From positions 368,214-432,213 of the forward strand of contig NZ_JACVXB010000001.1 in the NCBI RefSeq assembly GCF_014596945.1: a stretch of 64,000 bases of DNA, written 5' to 3'. Made by a program: the position numbers and the translations under genes. Every line of letters begins with the position of its first letter. The stretch's first letter is position 1. Origin of the DNA: Aestuariibaculum sediminum. GTDB taxonomy: Bacteria > Bacteroidota > Bacteroidia > Flavobacteriales > Flavobacteriaceae. The notes under the pieces are model-generated. The model saw only the letters and a list, made by a program, of their open reading frames with translations, was not told where the DNA came from and searched no databases. Below, one piece after another: positions 27,568-36,457 of the stretch.

Positions 27568-29032
27568 ATATTTAATATTATGTGTTTTAGGGCTAATAAG
27601 CTTTTTGGGCTGCTCTACAGACGAAAATGATAAAATTATTGCTGTAAATCCTTATGTAAGGTTTAACTTTTTGGTAAACAGTAACAACAGCCCCTTAGAA
27701 TACCCTGCCGTCTCAGGAAATTTAATTCCAAAAGACCAACATACGGTTACATCATTAAAAACTTTAAAAATTCCTGTGGCCCTTTCAACTTTAAATATAA
27801 ACGAACAGGTTAACGTAACTTTTAGCCATTCTTTAAATGCAAACAACACAGTATTATCTGTAACACCAGCAAACAACACGCTAACCTTTAATGCCAATAA
27901 ATTAACCGATACTATTTACGTTAATTTTAATGAAAGAATTATCAACAACGAAACAATAACATTCAATTTAGAAAGTGTTTCAGAACCTTCCATACACATC
28001 GGAAATTTTAATTCTGAATTTAAAAACGACTCTTTTTCAATAGATTTTGCCGAAATTATTACAGAATATAGACTTGAAAATAACAGAGAAGTAATTACTG
28101 GTGAAGCAGGTGAAACTATAGATTTTAAAGTTTTATTCTCCAACGGATTTATTCAATCTGAAATAGAGAGCACACCTATTTTTGAATTTCTTAACGGCTT
28201 TAAATATTCTATAGAACCTATTGAATACGATTCTAACAAAGCATATATCTCTTATAGAGTTACACTGAACGAGTCAATTAACAATGATGATGTCTATTAC
28301 GAATCTTTAATTTCGTTAGTGGAGACCGAACTTTATGCACTAAATGGCACCAGCAAGTTACAAATTGTAAAACCTATAAAAACTGATAGAAATGTTGATG
28401 CAAATCCTGCTGCTAATTTTTACGATCTATCAGATCCTTTCTACAGAACTTATGGTGAAGTCTGGAATGATTTTAACGACGATGGTATTTGTCAGTGGTC
28501 CAGTTTTAATGCTTTCACATACCCAATTGTAGTTGAATCTACAGATCCCAATGCTATTTTATACGACGATATGGGCACTACCGATCCTTCAGACGATATT
28601 TACCATCATGCGTTTCAAATTGGATTTAATAGCCCTAATGCCGGTAGGACAACCAACTCATTTAATTTGAAACGATGGTTTGGAAATGAATCTTCAGATT
28701 TCTTAAACTCTCCAGGTTTTAACATAAGTCCTGCTTTAGAGTTTTATCCTGAAAATGGAGAAAGTAAAACCAAAGGAAACGTTTTAATTATTCCTCAATA
28801 CCTAACTATTGGAAGTCGAGATGGTGTAAGTTACGAATTTGCAATCTCAGGAAATGGAACTTACGAGCAAATAGCGACAGGTTTATTTGAAATCGTTCTA
28901 CAATTAAACCTAACCAATCAAGATTTACTAGGCGGTACGGTTACTGCTGAATATCGAATATACAACAACAATTCTTACACCGATCCAGAAAATATAACTA
29001 CCACAAACTGTTTAAAAGAATATGAATTATAA
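27554..29032 (+). CDS. Surface lipoprotein of a SusCD locus, function unknown
   Basis: 492 residues with lipobox LISFLGCST. The sequence is beta-rich with a stretch resembling Calx-beta/adhesion-type repeats in the first half (NVTFSHSLNANNTVLSVTP) and an acidic, aromatic second half (EVWNDFNDDGICQWSS, DDMGTTDPSDDIYHH). I do not recognise a family with confidence. Lying third after SusC and SusD and overlapping SusD, it probably acts as an auxiliary surface-binding protein (SusE/F-like position) for the same substrate. Confidence 0.75.
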   Translation: MNRTKYLILCVLGLISFLGCSTDENDKIIAVNPYVRFNFLVNSNNSPLEYPAVSGNLIPKDQHTVTSLKTLKIPVALSTLNINEQVNVTFSHSLNANNTVLSVTPANNTLTFNANKLTDTIYVNFNERIINNETITFNLESVSEPSIHIGNFNSEFKNDSFSIDFAEIITEYRLENNREVITGEAGETIDFKVLFSNGFIQSEIESTPIFEFLNGFKYSIEPIEYDSNKAYISYRVTLNESINNDDVYYESLISLVETELYALNGTSKLQIVKPIKTDRNVDANPAANFYDLSDPFYRTYGEVWNDFNDDGICQWSSFNAFTYPIVVESTDPNAILYDDMGTTDPSDDIYHHAFQIGFNSPNAGRTTNSFNLKRWFGNESSDFLNSPGFNISPALEFYPENGESKTKGNVLIIPQYLTIGSRDGVSYEFAISGNGTYEQIATGLFEIVLQLNLTNQDLLGGTVTAEYRIYNNNSYTDPENITTTNCLKEYEL

Positions 29033-29033
29033 C

Positions 29034-30179
29034 ATGAAAACCAAACTTTTATCATTAGCTGTTCTAATTATTCTTTCTGCCTGTAAATCTGAAAGTAAAC
29101 AGGACGATAAATACACAAATATTACCCATTTAAAAGCCATTTATTCCAGTGGAGATCAAAGCAAATGGCCTGAACCAAACCTTGATAGTTTAATCGAAAA
29201 ATCTAAATTTCAAGATATTGGGGCTTTACCAAAAGTTACATTTCCCGAAAACAACCCCTACTCGAAAGAAAAAGAAAAATTGGGTAAGACATTGTTTTTC
29301 GACCCTCGTCTTTCTGTTAGCGGACAAATTGCATGTGCTTCATGTCATAATCCGGAATTAGCTTGGACTGATAATTCAACACGAGCATTTGGTCATGACA
29401 GACAAACAGGCGCCAGAAACTCTATGACCATATTAAACTCCGGATTTGCTCATGAATTATTCTGGGATGGTCGCGCTTCCAGCCTAGAAGACCAAGCGCA
29501 ATTTCCTATAAAAGATCCGGTAGAAATGAATGAAAATCTAGGGATAGCCGTCGATAAAATTGCACAAATTGAAGGCTACAAACCCTTATTTAAAGAAGCT
29601 TTTGGCAATGATTCTATTTCACTAAAACGTATACAATTCGCTATTGCTACTTTTGAACGTACAGTAAATAGTTATAAAACCCGTTTCGACAAATTTGTTG
29701 AAGGCGATTCAACAAAACTAACTAATCAGGAAGTTTTAGGGCTTCATTTGTTTAGAACAAAGGCGCGATGCATTAACTGCCACAACACACCATATTTTAG
29801 CGATAATCAATTCCATAACGATGGGCAAACGTTATTCGGAACAAAACATGAAGATTTTGGTCGCTATAATGTAACAAAAAACATAGAAGATATAGGTAAA
29901 TTTAGAACACCGACATTACGTGAAGTTAACAGAACCGGCCCTTGGATGCACCATGGGCATTTCCCAAGTTTGCTGGATGTCGTTGAATTGTACAACTTAG
30001 GTAACCCGGCTCCTATTCAAAAAAAATATCTTGGAACACCGCGCGATTCGTTAATTCCAACAACCTCGCCAATACTGCAAAGACTTGATTTAAATAAAAC
30101 AGAAATAGAAGCCTTAATCGCTTTTATGCAAACATTAAGTTCTTCTCGCGGAAGAATAATTATACCAGAACTACCTTAA
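29034..30179 (+). CDS. Di-haem cytochrome c peroxidase (MauG/CcpA type)
   Basis: About 381 residues; the ATG at 29034, one base after the preceding stop, opens a lipoprotein signal (VLIILSACKSE). Two c-haem motifs are present: CASCHN (near residue 102) and CINCHN (near residue 246), with LGKTLFFDPRLSVSGQIACASC, AGARNSMTILN-like TGARNSMTILNSGF and WDGRASSLEDQA typical of the family, and the late Met/His region GPWMHHGHFPSLLDVVELYN. It reduces peroxide or carries out MauG-like oxidations in the periplasm. Being co-transcribed with SusCD and a T9SS protein suggests a role in processing or redox handling of the imported ligand. Confidence 0.92.
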   Translation: MKTKLLSLAVLIILSACKSESKQDDKYTNITHLKAIYSSGDQSKWPEPNLDSLIEKSKFQDIGALPKVTFPENNPYSKEKEKLGKTLFFDPRLSVSGQIACASCHNPELAWTDNSTRAFGHDRQTGARNSMTILNSGFAHELFWDGRASSLEDQAQFPIKDPVEMNENLGIAVDKIAQIEGYKPLFKEAFGNDSISLKRIQFAIATFERTVNSYKTRFDKFVEGDSTKLTNQEVLGLHLFRTKARCINCHNTPYFSDNQFHNDGQTLFGTKHEDFGRYNVTKNIEDIGKFRTPTLREVNRTGPWMHHGHFPSLLDVVELYNLGNPAPIQKKYLGTPRDSLIPTTSPILQRLDLNKTEIEALIAFMQTLSSSRGRIIIPELP

Positions 30180-30211
30180 TTAATTAATAAACTCTCAAAA
30201 ATTTTAAAATT

Positions 30212-31636
30212 ATGAAAACAAAACTACTAACAATTTTCAGCATTATAATCTCAATGACTATAAACGCTCAAATAACACTAATAAAAGAAATTAATGATAG
30301 TGGATCTTCAAGCTCAAGCCCCAACAACTTATTCGTATATAATGGAAAAATATACTTTGGGGCCGATGATTCGAACGGTTCAAATACACCTGGTGGCTTA
30401 GATTTAGGTCGAGAACTTTGGGTTACAGACGGAACTGAAACTGGAACTACTTTTGTAAAGGATTTGAGATCTGGATCAAGCTCATCTTCGCCCGGAAATT
30501 TTTTCTCTCTAAACGGCACTATGTATTTCAGTGCTAATTCAGGTGCGGGAAACGTATTATTTGAATCTGATGGTTCTGAAACTGGGACGAACGCTACAGG
30601 AGGAGGCTTTGTATTTAACCCGACTGAGCTTAATGGAATTATATACTATGTTAACACACTAGACGGAAATAGCCTATATGAATTCGATGGTTCAAATCAA
30701 ACTAAATCTGCAAATTTAGGTAGTGGTATTGAAGCTATTGTTGGTGCTACTTTTACAGTATTCAACAACAAATTATTTCTATACATGGACTATTCTGTTG
30801 ATGAGCCAAATATTGGAAGAGAATTATATCAATATGACCCAAGTACAGATATGTTTACGTTAGTTAAAGATATTGATGGAGCTAGTACAGATTCTAGTAT
30901 TAGTAATTTCACAGTTTTGGGCAACGAATTATATTTTGAAGCCTTAGGTAATGTATGGAAAACAGATGGAACAACTGCTAATACAATTGCAGTATCTGCA
31001 GCTTCTTCGGTAACTAATGTATCAAGCTTTTTCGCTTGGAACGGAGACTTATATTTTGAAGGTGACGCTGGCGCTGGAGATCAATTATATAAATATTCAC
31101 CTTCAACCAATACTTTATCTAACGTAAGTCAAATTACCGGTGGTACAAATGGAACAAGCGATAATGATCATGACCCTTCTGATTATGCTGCAATTGGAAA
31201 TTATCTATACTATGCAGGAGAGGTTGCCAATGAAACAACACAATATTTATTTAGAACCGATGGTACTACAACCGCTAGAGTTAGTAGTTCTATAGTTGAT
31301 ATTGATGAACTGGTAGTTTTAAATGGTAAACTGTATTTTGAAGGTGATAATGGAACAACTGGAAATGAACTTTACAGCCTAGACCCAACAACCCTTTCAA
31401 CAAATAAAGCTGAAGCTGAAATAATAAGTGTTTACCCAAACCCAACTTCAAATTTCATTAAAGTTTCAAAAAATCTTATCAATGCAAATTATAGCATTTT
31501 AGACCTATCAGGAAAAACATTAAAACAAGGTAAAATAGATTCTGACACCATTAATTTTAATTTAACAAGTGGCATGTATTTATTTAAAATTGAAACGGAA
31601 TTGAGTTCTGTAACGAAAAAGATTGTTGTGAAATAA
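30212..31636 (+). CDS. Secreted ELWxTDGT-repeat protein with T9SS sorting domain
   Basis: 474 residues with a signal peptide (LLTIFSIIISMTINAQ). Repeats of the type GRELWVTDGTETGTTFVKD alternate with LNGTMYFSAN/FNNKLFLYM/LNGKLYFEGD strands, a beta-propeller-like arrangement. Residues about 400-474 are a type IX secretion C-terminal domain (VYPNPTSNFIKVS...GMYLFKIETE...KKIVVK). It is therefore exported across the outer membrane. Such repeats are common in Flavobacteriia with no defined activity. It is the last gene of the SusCD unit before a strong terminator. Confidence 0.88.
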   Translation: MKTKLLTIFSIIISMTINAQITLIKEINDSGSSSSSPNNLFVYNGKIYFGADDSNGSNTPGGLDLGRELWVTDGTETGTTFVKDLRSGSSSSSPGNFFSLNGTMYFSANSGAGNVLFESDGSETGTNATGGGFVFNPTELNGIIYYVNTLDGNSLYEFDGSNQTKSANLGSGIEAIVGATFTVFNNKLFLYMDYSVDEPNIGRELYQYDPSTDMFTLVKDIDGASTDSSISNFTVLGNELYFEALGNVWKTDGTTANTIAVSAASSVTNVSSFFAWNGDLYFEGDAGAGDQLYKYSPSTNTLSNVSQITGGTNGTSDNDHDPSDYAAIGNYLYYAGEVANETTQYLFRTDGTTTARVSSSIVDIDELVVLNGKLYFEGDNGTTGNELYSLDPTTLSTNKAEAEIISVYPNPTSNFIKVSKNLINANYSILDLSGKTLKQGKIDSDTINFNLTSGMYLFKIETELSSVTKKIVVK

Positions 31637-31658
31637 TTTCAAGTATTTCCAGAAAACA

Positions 31659-31686
31659 AAAAGACTGCTAAAAGGCAGTCTTTTTT
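31659..31686 (+). terminator. Terminator of the sigma-SusCD unit
   Basis: AAAGACTGC (31660-31668) pairs with GCAGTCTTT (31675-31683) and runs into TTTTTT. Confidence 0.88.
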
Positions 31687-31792
31687 AGTTTTAACAAGGT
31701 TACTTATAGAACTAATATGGTCTTGTGATATATGCGCTAGAAAACCTTTAATTGTATCTAAAAGTATTTATTGAAAAACAAATTACAACATT

Positions 31793-31832
31793 CTACATTT
31801 GTAGAATCAAATAATTTAATCTACATTTGTAG
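31793..31832 (+). promoter_or_regulatory. Twin BlaI-type operators forming the blaI promoter
   Basis: CTACATTTGTAG occurs twice (31793-31804 and 31821-31832), 28 bases apart, matching the TACA/TGTA dyads bound by BlaI/MecI repressors. Each contains TACATTTG, a perfect TAnnTTTG -7 element. The TTG at 31799-31801 in the first copy is exactly 20 bases from the TACATTTG of the second, so the first operator supplies the -33 and the second the -7 element of one promoter. The transcript would begin near 31836, 20 bases before the ATG. A third degenerate half (CATGTAGA) lies at 31846-31853. Confidence 0.8.
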
Positions 31833-31855
31833 AGCAAACTCTAAGCATGTAGAAC

Positions 31856-32221
31856 ATGAAACTAACAAAAACTGAAGAAGAATTAATGAATTACTTATGG
31901 AAACTTGAGAAAGCTTTCATGAAGGATATATTAGATATTTATCCTGAGCCTAAACCAGCCACAACAACCATTGCCACCTTGTTAAAACGGATGGCAGACA
32001 AAGGCTTTATAGCTTATAAACTTTACGGAAAGTCTAGAGAGTATTATCCGTTGGTTAAAAAGAAAGACTATTTTTCTAAACATGTAAACGCCCTTATTAA
32101 AAACTTTTTTAATGATAGCGCCTCGCAGTTTGCCTCCTTTTTCACAAAGGAAACTAATCTTAGCAAAAAAGAATTAGAAGAGTTAAAAGCTTTAATAGAC
32201 AGCGAAATCAAAAAGAAATAA
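31856..32221 (+). CDS. BlaI/MecI-family repressor
   Basis: 121 residues, a winged-helix penicillinase-repressor family protein: LTKTEEELMNYLWKLEKAFMKDILD, TTTIATLLKRMADKGFIAYKLYGKSREYYPL. Such dimers bind TACA/TGTA dyads and are inactivated when a membrane protease of the BlaR1 type is triggered. Two perfect dyads lie just upstream, so the gene should be autoregulated. The protease gene follows after one base. Confidence 0.94.
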   Translation: MKLTKTEEELMNYLWKLEKAFMKDILDIYPEPKPATTTIATLLKRMADKGFIAYKLYGKSREYYPLVKKKDYFSKHVNALIKNFFNDSASQFASFFTKETNLSKKELEELKALIDSEIKKK

Positions 32222-32222
32222 T

Positions 32223-34031
32223 ATGTGGTTACTTATCTTTAAATCCAGCGTTTGTCTTACCGTATTTCTCACATTTTACAAGTTGTTTTTAGAAAACACA
32301 AGTGCTCATACTTTTAAACGTTTCTATCTTATTGTTGTAATATTACTTTCTATAGGCATTCCGTTTATAACCTATACAGAATACATAGAAATCCCCGCTA
32401 TTGAGCCTTTAGAAAGCCACAGTAATTTCATTTACACTAAAGCACAAGAAACATCTAATTCAACAAATTATACGCCCATTATTCTATGGAGTGTTTACGC
32501 TTTAGGAGTTCTTATATTTTGTTTACGATTTTTAAATAGCTTATTCAACCTATACAAGAAAATTAAAACCAACATAAAACATAAAGATAAAAGCTTCATT
32601 CATGTTTTATTAAACGATTATACTCCACCACATACCTTTTTCAATTTTATATTTTTTAATAAAACGAAATATGAATTGAATGAAGTCCCAAAGGAGGTTA
32701 TAATACACGAACAAACACATGCCAAACAAAAGCATAGTATAGATATTTTATTTATAGAAATATTACAAATAGCATTCTGGTTTAACCCTTTGGTATACAT
32801 CATAAAAAAAGCGATTAAGTTAAATCATGAATTTTTGGCAGATCAAGCCGTTATAAAACACGGCTCATCCCTGTCAACTTATCAAAATACGTTGTTAGCA
32901 TTCTCATCAAATGCATCATATTCAACTTTGGCAAATGCCATAAATTATTCATTAATTAAAAAACGATTTACAGTTATGAACACAAAAACATCAAAAAAAA
33001 CTATCTGGCTTAAAAACTTATTGATTTTTCCCATTTTGGCAATTCTCATTTTTAGCTTTAGCAGTAAAGTTATAGTCGAAAAAACTACTAATTCTCAATT
33101 TACAGAACAAACGACAGATACAGATAAAATAACATTACATATAGACAGGAACAGGATTATTAGTATCAACGATAAAATTGTACTTCTTGAAAATCTTTCA
33201 AGTAAACTTGAGACAATTAAAAAACATAAGAGTTCTAATCCTTTAGTTTATATTCAAGCAGAAGGAACACTATCAAACACCTATCTCTATAAACTTAAAA
33301 AAGAAGTAGAAAAGGCAAACCTTTTTATCAAAGAAGTTAAAGCCAATTATATAACGCTTAATGAAACTGACAAATACGGGAATTCGTTTAAAGGCATAAT
33401 ATTTACAGCGGATTCTTTACATTTTACCAAAAAAAAAGGAGAAATAATCCAAGGGATTTCAATCCCTAAAAAAACAACAACTAAAAGAAAAGCAGAATCA
33501 TATTACAAGATTAAAAACGACGAACAAAATAGCTTAAAACAAGGAATTCTTAACATCCTTATAACCGAAGAAAATAATATACTCATAAACTATTTCAGTA
33601 TTAACCCAGATTCATTAAATGACATTTTATTAAACTTAATGAATGCCTTAACAGAAGAAGAAAAAGAACAATTAATTGTTAACCTAAACACTTTTAAAAA
33701 CACGCCTAAAGAAACTATTAATCAAGTAACAAAAACCTTAAGAGATAACAATATTGTAAAAATTAATTATCAATTAGCAACTAAACAAGGGGTTTCTGAT
33801 GAAGAGTTAAAAAACTACAATAGCTTAGCTAAAAAAATTAATGACAATCCCGAAGGTATCTTCAAACTAAAAGACATTAAAAAAATTACTGAACTTTATT
33901 CAAAAATGACTGATGAGCAAAAAATTGACTCACAACCATATCCTATAAAAAGCCCAAATACAGATTCAAAAATAGCTAAACAAGCCTCTAAAGTAATTGG
34001 ACTCTCATTGTCCAAAGAAATTAAACAGTAA
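32223..34031 (+). CDS. BlaR1-like M56 metalloprotease with a C-terminal sensor-like extension
   Basis: 602 residues. The first 270 residues contain four membrane helices and the M56 domain with the zinc motif HEQTHAKQKH and downstream helix LNHEFLADQAV. After a fifth helix (NLLIFPILAILIFSFSS) the periplasmic region includes ITLHIDRNRIISINDKIVLLENLSS...NPLVYIQAEGTLSNTYLYKLKKEVEKA, which resembles the periplasmic fold of ExbD, and then a lysine-rich helical tail of unknown type. No penicillin-binding domain is present, so the trigger is not a beta-lactam. The protease probably cleaves the repressor encoded one base upstream. Confidence 0.85.
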   Translation: MWLLIFKSSVCLTVFLTFYKLFLENTSAHTFKRFYLIVVILLSIGIPFITYTEYIEIPAIEPLESHSNFIYTKAQETSNSTNYTPIILWSVYALGVLIFCLRFLNSLFNLYKKIKTNIKHKDKSFIHVLLNDYTPPHTFFNFIFFNKTKYELNEVPKEVIIHEQTHAKQKHSIDILFIEILQIAFWFNPLVYIIKKAIKLNHEFLADQAVIKHGSSLSTYQNTLLAFSSNASYSTLANAINYSLIKKRFTVMNTKTSKKTIWLKNLLIFPILAILIFSFSSKVIVEKTTNSQFTEQTTDTDKITLHIDRNRIISINDKIVLLENLSSKLETIKKHKSSNPLVYIQAEGTLSNTYLYKLKKEVEKANLFIKEVKANYITLNETDKYGNSFKGIIFTADSLHFTKKKGEIIQGISIPKKTTTKRKAESYYKIKNDEQNSLKQGILNILITEENNILINYFSINPDSLNDILLNLMNALTEEEKEQLIVNLNTFKNTPKETINQVTKTLRDNNIVKINYQLATKQGVSDEELKNYNSLAKKINDNPEGIFKLKDIKKITELYSKMTDEQKIDSQPYPIKSPNTDSKIAKQASKVIGLSLSKEIKQ

Positions 34032-34054
34032 ATAAACACTCGAAAACACAACTT

Positions 34055-34090
34055 AGACTTATAAGAATCAATATCTTATAAGTCTTTTTT
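34055..34090 (+). terminator. Terminator after the BlaR1-like gene
   Basis: AGACTTATAAGA and TCTTATAAGTCT form a perfect 12-bp stem with a 7-base loop followed by a T run. Confidence 0.9.
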
Positions 34091-34161
34091 TATTCAAAAA
34101 TGTAACAAAAACCGAGTTTTAACGTTCTAATAACCAATCATCAATCAAAAAATCGATTAGT

Positions 34162-35262
34162 ATGTTAAAGCAATTTTTTATTATCTGCTCGGGTGCAGAC
34201 ACCAATATTTTAAACGACTGCTCTAAGGGCGAACAAAACAAATATGCTGGCATAGGTGCTACTGTATTCTTTACAGCCTTAATGGCTTTTATTGCGGCAA
34301 GTTATGCATTATTTACCGTTTTCGACAATGCCTTTATCGCTGTAGGTTTCGGGTTTATTTGGGGTTTACTCATTTTTAATCTGGATCGCTACATTGTATC
34401 GACCCTAAAAAAAACAGGCCATTTTGCCGATGAAATGATTCAAGCTACACCCCGAATTATTCTTGCTGTTATTATTGCCGTTGTTATTTCGAAACCATTA
34501 GAATTAAAGATTTTTGAGAAAGAAATTGACCGTGTTTTACTGGAACAAAAAAATGAATATACCCTCGCAAATAAGAATCAAATAGCCGAACAGTTTACCC
34601 CACAAATTGAAACTTTACGACAAACTATAACCGAACTGCAAAATGAAATTGCAACAAAAGAAGCTGAAGTTAACGCGCTTTACAACACTTACATTTCGGA
34701 AGCCGAAGGAACAGCAGGGACAAAATTATTGGGCAAAGGTCCTGTTTACAAAGAAAAGCGTGACAAACATGATGCCGCTTTAGAGGAATTACAACAACTA
34801 AAACAAAACAACCAGGATAAAATAAATATTATTGAAAGCGAGATTTCAAAACTTCAAAGTGATTATAACAATCAGGTTACCTCGTCGCAACCTATTATTA
34901 ATGATTTTGATGGACTCATGGCTCGTGTGAATGCATTATCAAAATTACCTTGGCTCCCTTCATTTTTTATATTCTTACTTTTTTTAGCCATTGAAACCTC
35001 TCCTATTTTTGCAAAACTACTATCACCAAAAAGCGCCTACGATTTTAGATTAGAAAACGAGGAAACGGCCATCAAAACAAATGTGCTTCAAAATAAAAAT
35101 CAGAGAGAGGCTCTATTAAAAACCGAATTTGCCATAAACGATCGAGTATATAAAGATATAGAAACCGAAGACGAGCTATATAATTATAAACGTAAAAAAG
35201 CCCGGGAACTATTACAATTACAGGCTGATACTTTTTTTAATCATCAAAAGAATATATTATAA
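34162..35262 (+). CDS. DUF4407 membrane protein
   Basis: 366 residues. The N-terminal block FFIICSGADTNILNDCSKGEQNKYAGIGATVFFTALMAF and the helix WGLLIFNLDRYIVSTLKK define DUF4407. Three N-terminal membrane helices, a long coiled coil (about 125-235, ETLRQTITELQNEIATKEAEV), and a fourth helix (FFIFLLFLAIETSPIFAKLL). The function is unknown; the family is often found near restriction or conflict genes, but no such genes are seen here. Confidence 0.9.
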   Translation: MLKQFFIICSGADTNILNDCSKGEQNKYAGIGATVFFTALMAFIAASYALFTVFDNAFIAVGFGFIWGLLIFNLDRYIVSTLKKTGHFADEMIQATPRIILAVIIAVVISKPLELKIFEKEIDRVLLEQKNEYTLANKNQIAEQFTPQIETLRQTITELQNEIATKEAEVNALYNTYISEAEGTAGTKLLGKGPVYKEKRDKHDAALEELQQLKQNNQDKINIIESEISKLQSDYNNQVTSSQPIINDFDGLMARVNALSKLPWLPSFFIFLLFLAIETSPIFAKLLSPKSAYDFRLENEETAIKTNVLQNKNQREALLKTEFAINDRVYKDIETEDELYNYKRKKARELLQLQADTFFNHQKNIL

Positions 35263-35332
35263 GTAGCACGATTATTAAATGGAGTTTGTGTATTTTTACA
35301 TCATTCCCTAAGAATACACAACTTAATTTATC

Positions 35333-35764
35333 ATGAAGCAATTTATTCTTTTTCTTGTTTTATCTTTCACCCTTAACACCTTTGCTCAATCTAGTACTGA
35401 AGATGATATAAAAGAGATACAGTCGGTTTTAAAAGCACAGCGCTTGGCCTGGTCTAAAAATAACATCGATGAATACATGGAAGGTTACTGGAAAAGTGAT
35501 TCCCTTAAATTTTATGGTAGCAATGGAATAACTTACGGTTGGGAGAACACCTTAAAACGTTATAAAAAGGCCTACCCTAGTAAAGACCATACAGGAAAAC
35601 TTAGTTTTAAAATAAATGACATTTCTAAAATTAATGACGGCGCTTATTTTGTTCTGGGCGAATTTCATTTGAAACGAAATGTAGGCAACGCCAGTGGTTT
35701 TTTTATGTTAGTTTTTAAGAAAATTAACGGAGCGTGGAAAATTATTGCAGATACCTCAGCATAG
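35333..35764 (+). CDS. Secreted SnoaL/DUF4440-like protein
   Basis: 143 residues with signal peptide (LFLVLSFTLNTFAQ). The cone-like NTF2-superfamily fold is suggested by EDDIKEIQSVLKAQRLAWSKNNIDEYMEGYWKSDSLKFYGSNG and the closing strand GFFMLVFKKINGAWKIIADTSA. Family members are ligand-binding or unknown. A monocistronic gene. Confidence 0.85.
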   Translation: MKQFILFLVLSFTLNTFAQSSTEDDIKEIQSVLKAQRLAWSKNNIDEYMEGYWKSDSLKFYGSNGITYGWENTLKRYKKAYPSKDHTGKLSFKINDISKINDGAYFVLGEFHLKRNVGNASGFFMLVFKKINGAWKIIADTSA

Positions 35765-35772
35765 TCTACACA

Positions 35773-36351
35773 CTAAGTTTTCTTAACGTATTTAGTAATT
35801 ATCACGATTTGTTGCCCATCAACTTTTCCCTCAATATACTCAGCATTATCTCGATCTAATCGAATGTTCCTAACCGCTGTACCCTGTTTGGCAACCATAC
35901 TCGAGCCTTTCACTTTTAAATCTTTTACCAATACTACCGAATCGCCATTATCCAGAATAACACCATTTACGTCACGATGAATAATCTTATCACTGTCATC
36001 TTTATCTTCTCCTGTAGCACGAGCTAAGGAGAGTGCATCGTCATCTAAATACATCATATCCAGCAAATCCTTTGGCCAACCTTCATGTCGTAATCGCTGT
36101 AACATACGCCATGATAAAATTTGTACTGCTACAAACTCGCTCCACATACTATCATTTAAGCATCTCCAATGGTTAACATCCATTTCGGCATTACCCTCAA
36201 CCTGCTCCAAACAAGTACTACAAATTAGCAAACTATTGTCTACATTTTCATTTAATGATGGTGGTAATGTATATTGTGTTAACCCTTCATCAGACTTACA
36301 CAATTCGCAAGTGTTGTGGCTTCTATCTTTTAATGTTTGAAGTATGCTCAT
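35773..36351 (-). CDS. PhnA-domain protein
   Basis: 192 residues starting at the ATG of 36351 (MSILQTLKDRS), seven codons inside the longest frame. The N-terminal zinc-ribbon-like region has cysteine pairs CELC and CSTC. The C-terminal PhnA domain reads DVNGVILDNGDSVVLVKDLKVKGSS...GTAVRNIRL. Despite the name, PhnA proteins are not phosphonate enzymes in most bacteria; their role is unclear. It is convergent with the SnoaL-like gene with only eight bases between the stops. Confidence 0.9.
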   Translation of the reverse strand: MSILQTLKDRSHNTCELCKSDEGLTQYTLPPSLNENVDNSLLICSTCLEQVEGNAEMDVNHWRCLNDSMWSEFVAVQILSWRMLQRLRHEGWPKDLLDMMYLDDDALSLARATGEDKDDSDKIIHRDVNGVILDNGDSVVLVKDLKVKGSSMVAKQGTAVRNIRLDRDNAEYIEGKVDGQQIVIITKYVKKT

Positions 36352-36404
36352 GGTTTGTATTTTAGATTGCAATAATACGCTTAAATTAAGGTTACAGCAA
36401 ACTA

Positions 36405-36435
36405 TAAAAAGAAAAAGGCATCTTAAAAAGACACC
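36405..36435 (-). terminator. Terminator after the duplicated-domain secreted protein
   Basis: Leftward GGTGTCTT-TTT-AAGATGCC pairs fully if two G-U pairs are allowed, and is followed by TTTTTCTTTTT. Confidence 0.6.
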
Positions 36436-36457
36436 TCTTTCCCACTAATTAAGCTAC

